Origin: Clostridia bacterium
Lineage (GTDB): Bacteria; Bacillota; DSM-521; Neomoorellales; Neomoorellaceae
DNA: 9,627 bases
Assembly (NCBI GenBank): GCA_030445875.1
Contig: JASUSX010000059.1
Span: 1 to 9,627, forward strand
Reading direction: 5' to 3'
Within the stretch, counting starts at the first letter, position 1; every line of letters starts with the position of its first letter. Positions 7,283 through 9,627 of this stretch are shown piece by piece. Both the position numbers and the translations under genes were made by a program. Under the pieces are notes generated by a model. That model searched no databases and was not told where the DNA came from. It worked only from the letters and a program-made list of their open reading frames with translations.

Positions 7283-8539
7283 TTACTGACGGATCTGTCC
7301 ACTACCAAAGATAATATACTTAAAAGTTGTGAGCTGTTCCGGGCCCATGGGACCGCGAGCGTGGAGTTTCTGGGTGCTGATGCCTATCTCCGCCCCGAAG
7401 CCGAATTCATAACCATCGGTAAAGCGGGTGGAGGCATTGACATAAACAGCGGCCGCGTCCACCCGAGCCAGGAATTCCCGCGCCCGCTGGTAGTTCTCCG
7501 TGACGATGGCTTCCGAGTGTTTGGTGCCATAGGTATGGATGTGTTCCAGGGCGGCTGCGAAACTGTCTACCACCCGGATGGCCAGGATCAGATCCAGGTA
7601 TTCCGTCGCCCAATCCTCTTCCGTGGCTGCCTCGGCCCAAGGGATGAACTCCCGGGTACGCTCGCAGCCCCGCACGGTAACCCCTTTTTCTTTCAGGGCT
7701 GCTGCCAGGGGAGGTAAGAAAGCAGGGGCCACCTTCTCATGGACCAGCAGGGTCTCCATGGCATTACAGACGCCGGGACGCTGGGTCTTGGCGTTGATGA
7801 CTATTCTTTGGGCCATCGCCAGGTCGGCCTCGGCATCGACGTAGACATGGCAGTTACCTACCCCGGTCTCGATCACTGGCACCGTCGCGTTTTGCACTAC
7901 CGCGCGGATCAGGCCGGCACCACCGCGGGGGATCAAGACATCCAGGTACTCGTTGGCCCGCAGTAAAAGGTTGACGGCCTCCCGCTCGGTCGTCTCGATA
8001 AGCTGGATTACCCCTGTCGGTGCCCCTGCTGCTGTCGCCGCCCGGCTGATAACCTGGGTTAAGGCCCGGTTGGAATTAAAGGCCTCCGATCCCCCGCGCA
8101 GGATGACGGCGTTACCGGTTTTGAGGCACAGGCCCGCGGCATCTACCGTCACGTTGGGCCGGGCTTCGTAGATGATGCCGATCACCCCCAGGGGAACCCG
8201 CATCCGGCCAATCTGCAGGCCATTGGGCCGCGTCCACATGGAAGTAACCTGGCCTATGGGGTCGGGCAGGGCTGCCAGTTCCCGCAGGCCGGCTGCCATA
8301 TCCTGGATGCGCTTCTCGTTTAAGAGGAGCCGGTCCAGGAGGGCCCGGGAAAGGCCCTTTTCTTGGCCGGCAGCCATATCGCGGGCGTTGGCCGCCAGGA
8401 TAAAGTCCTTTTCTTCCTCCAGGGCCCGGGCCATGGATAGCAGGGCTTCGTTCTTCTGGCCGGTGCCCAGGTTGGCCAGGAGGCGCGCCGCTTCCCTGGC
8501 CTGCCGGCCTTTGGTGCGTACTTCGGTAGCTATGTCCAT
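7283..8539 (-). CDS. proA: Gamma-glutamyl phosphate reductase
   Basis: ProA reduces gamma-glutamyl phosphate to glutamate 5-semialdehyde with NADPH, the second step of proline synthesis. From the ATG at 8539 it has 418 residues, the usual length. The aldehyde dehydrogenase-type catalytic Cys258 lies in KTQRPGVCNAMETLL; other family blocks are GVIGIIYEARPNVT (118-131), KTGNAVILRGGSEA (140-153), IPRGGAGLI (203-211), ETGVGNCHVYVD (224-235) and the C-terminal FGFGAEIGISTQKLHARGPMG. A longer frame begins with TTG at 8563, inside the end of proB, but GGAGGGA lies before the ATG at 8539 and the family starts there. The gap to proB is 16 bases, so the two are an operon and can pass on the unstable acyl phosphate. 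Confidence 0.97.
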   Translation of the reverse strand: MDIATEVRTKGRQAREAARLLANLGTGQKNEALLSMARALEEEKDFILAANARDMAAGQEKGLSRALLDRLLLNEKRIQDMAAGLRELAALPDPIGQVTSMWTRPNGLQIGRMRVPLGVIGIIYEARPNVTVDAAGLCLKTGNAVILRGGSEAFNSNRALTQVISRAATAAGAPTGVIQLIETTEREAVNLLLRANEYLDVLIPRGGAGLIRAVVQNATVPVIETGVGNCHVYVDAEADLAMAQRIVINAKTQRPGVCNAMETLLVHEKVAPAFLPPLAAALKEKGVTVRGCERTREFIPWAEAATEEDWATEYLDLILAIRVVDSFAAALEHIHTYGTKHSEAIVTENYQRAREFLARVDAAAVYVNASTRFTDGYEFGFGAEIGISTQKLHARGPMGPEQLTTFKYIIFGSGQIRQ

Positions 8540-8555
8540 GCATCCATCCCTCCGT

Positions 8556-9627
8556 TTAACCAAGGACGATCATATTATCCCGGTGGACGATCTCATCATA
8601 ATCTTTATAGCCTAAGATTTCGCCAATCTCCTTCGTTTTCCTGCCCTGGATGCGGCGAATTTCCGCTGCCGGGTAGTTAGCCAGGCCGCGAGCAATCTCC
8701 TTCCCTTCGGGGTCAACAATACTAATAATAGCGCCCTGGTCAAACTCGCCCTCCACAGCCGTCACCCCGCCCGGGAGCAGGCTTTTCCCCTGCCGGCCAA
8801 TGGCCCGGGCAGCCCCGGCATCGACCTGGACCTGCCCCTGGGCCGCCGGGGCATAGGCCAGCCAGCGCTTGCGGGTGTGGGCGCGGTGCTCCCGGGGCAG
8901 GAAGATAGTACCTATCCCTTCCCCCCGCAGAATGGCGCTGATTTGCCCGCCTTCCAGGCCGCTGGCGATTACTACCGGGATGCCAAAGCTGGTGGCCAGC
9001 CGCGCGGCCTGGATCTTGGTGGTCATGCCGCCCGTGGACCAGGCGGAACCAGAACCCCCGGCCAGGGCCTCAATCTCCGGGGTGATCTCTGGGATGCAGG
9101 GGAGCAGAGTAGCGCCCCGGTCTACGGCCGGGTTGGCCGTGAAGAGGCCGCCGGTATCCGTCAGCAGGATTAAAATATCTGCGTCTATCAGCCCGGCCAC
9201 CAGGGCGGAGAGGGTGTCGTTGTCGCCAAAGCGGATCTCGTCCACAGCCACAGTATCGTTTTCGTTGACCACCGGCACCACCCCCAGGCGCAGCAGGGCG
9301 GCCAGGGTGTGGCGGGAATTGAGGTAGCGGCGGCGGTCAGCCAGGTCGTCCCGGGTTAAAAGCACCTGGGCTACCAGCAGGCCGTAATCGCTAAAGAATT
9401 TTTCGTACATATGCATGAGCAGGCCCTGGCCTATGGCCGCGGCGGCCTGCTTTTCCGGCAGGGTGCGGGGCTTCTCCTGGAGACCCAGCCGGCCGACACC
9501 GGCCCCTACGGCCCCGGAAGTAACCAGCACCACCTGGCGGCAATGCTGAAAGACTTGCCGCCACCGGCGCCCCCGCTGGAAACAGAGGCCGAAAAGGTAA
9601 CCTCCTTTACGCCGGCAGAGTTAACGG
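8556..9627 (-). CDS. proB: Glutamate 5-kinase, 5' end cut by the window edge and apparently out of frame
   Basis: ProB phosphorylates glutamate to gamma-glutamyl phosphate, the feedback-regulated first step of proline synthesis. The clear part runs from the GTG at 9533: VLVTSGAVGAG, then VNENDTVAVDEIRFGDNDTLSA, LLTDTGGLF and STGGMTTK of the amino-acid kinase fold, then a C-terminal PUA domain (roughly the last 110 residues). The N-terminal strand with the phosphate-binding KVGSS motif is missing. The same frame is open only to 9620, with TAA at 9621-9623. Another frame at the edge reads PLTLPA then stops (TAA 9609-9607); this could be the SSLT region of ProB at the right distance, which would mean a net one-base frame change between them. 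The GTG at 9533 is only the first possible start in frame, not a family-like N-terminus. The cause may be a true mutation or a sequence error near a contig end. Confidence 0.9.
9535..9563. repeat. Perfect 9-bp inverted repeat inside the proB 5' region
   Basis: TGGCGGCAA, 11-nt loop, TTGCCGCCA. It ends two bases from the GTG at 9533, between the out-of-frame 5' end and the well-conserved part of proB. It has no T-run and may be a chance product of GC-rich coding sequence. Confidence 0.5.

Noticed and set aside
9506..9625. Frame with a P-loop-like GGAGGGKS in the proB 5' region
   Set aside because: The frame is only about 38 codons in the window, stops inside conserved proB sequence, and the motif arises from Gly-rich codons in a GC-rich stretch.
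1..9627. tRNA, rRNA, CRISPR arrays, insertion sequences
   Set aside because: No cloverleaf with a T-loop GTTC motif, no regularly spaced repeats and no transposase-like frame were seen on either strand.

Overview
The window looks like a stretch of chromosomal core genes from a thermophile-type, GC-rich member of the Clostridia, most like Moorella and its relatives. This rests on gene order (proB-proA-nadD-yqeK-rsfS-leuS, then comEA), strong GGAGG-type ribosome binding sites, frequent GTG and TTG starts, and simple hairpin-plus-U terminators. The genus is an inference from synteny and protein character; no 16S or other direct marker is present.

Layout: all intact genes lie on the minus strand, so the window reads from right to left. 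At the right edge is proB (glutamate 5-kinase), whose 5' end is out of frame close to the edge. It is followed by proA (gamma-glutamyl phosphate reductase), nadD (nicotinate mononucleotide adenylyltransferase), a small RRM RNA-binding protein with its own terminator, yqeK (HD-domain Ap4A hydrolase), rsfS (ribosome silencing factor, overlapping yqeK by one base) and leuS (leucyl-tRNA synthetase). Between leuS and comEA are two accessory-looking items: a plus-strand remnant of an MreB-type actin gene (C-terminal ~75 residues only) and a polytopic CitMHS/NhaD-like ion transporter with its own terminator. comEA, the membrane-anchored DNA receptor for transformation, ends at 158. The last 157 bases hold no gene that I can support.

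Functionally, proB and proA are the first two steps of proline synthesis; nadD makes NAD precursors; yqeK, rsfS and leuS link nucleotide alarmone removal, ribosome silencing and tRNA charging; comEA belongs to DNA uptake. This is a common Firmicutes housekeeping cluster. I found no convincing undescribed system. The most interesting points are the mreB remnant whose homology stops inside a perfect inverted repeat, the missing canonical start for the conserved first strand of NadD, and the apparent frame break near the start of proB.
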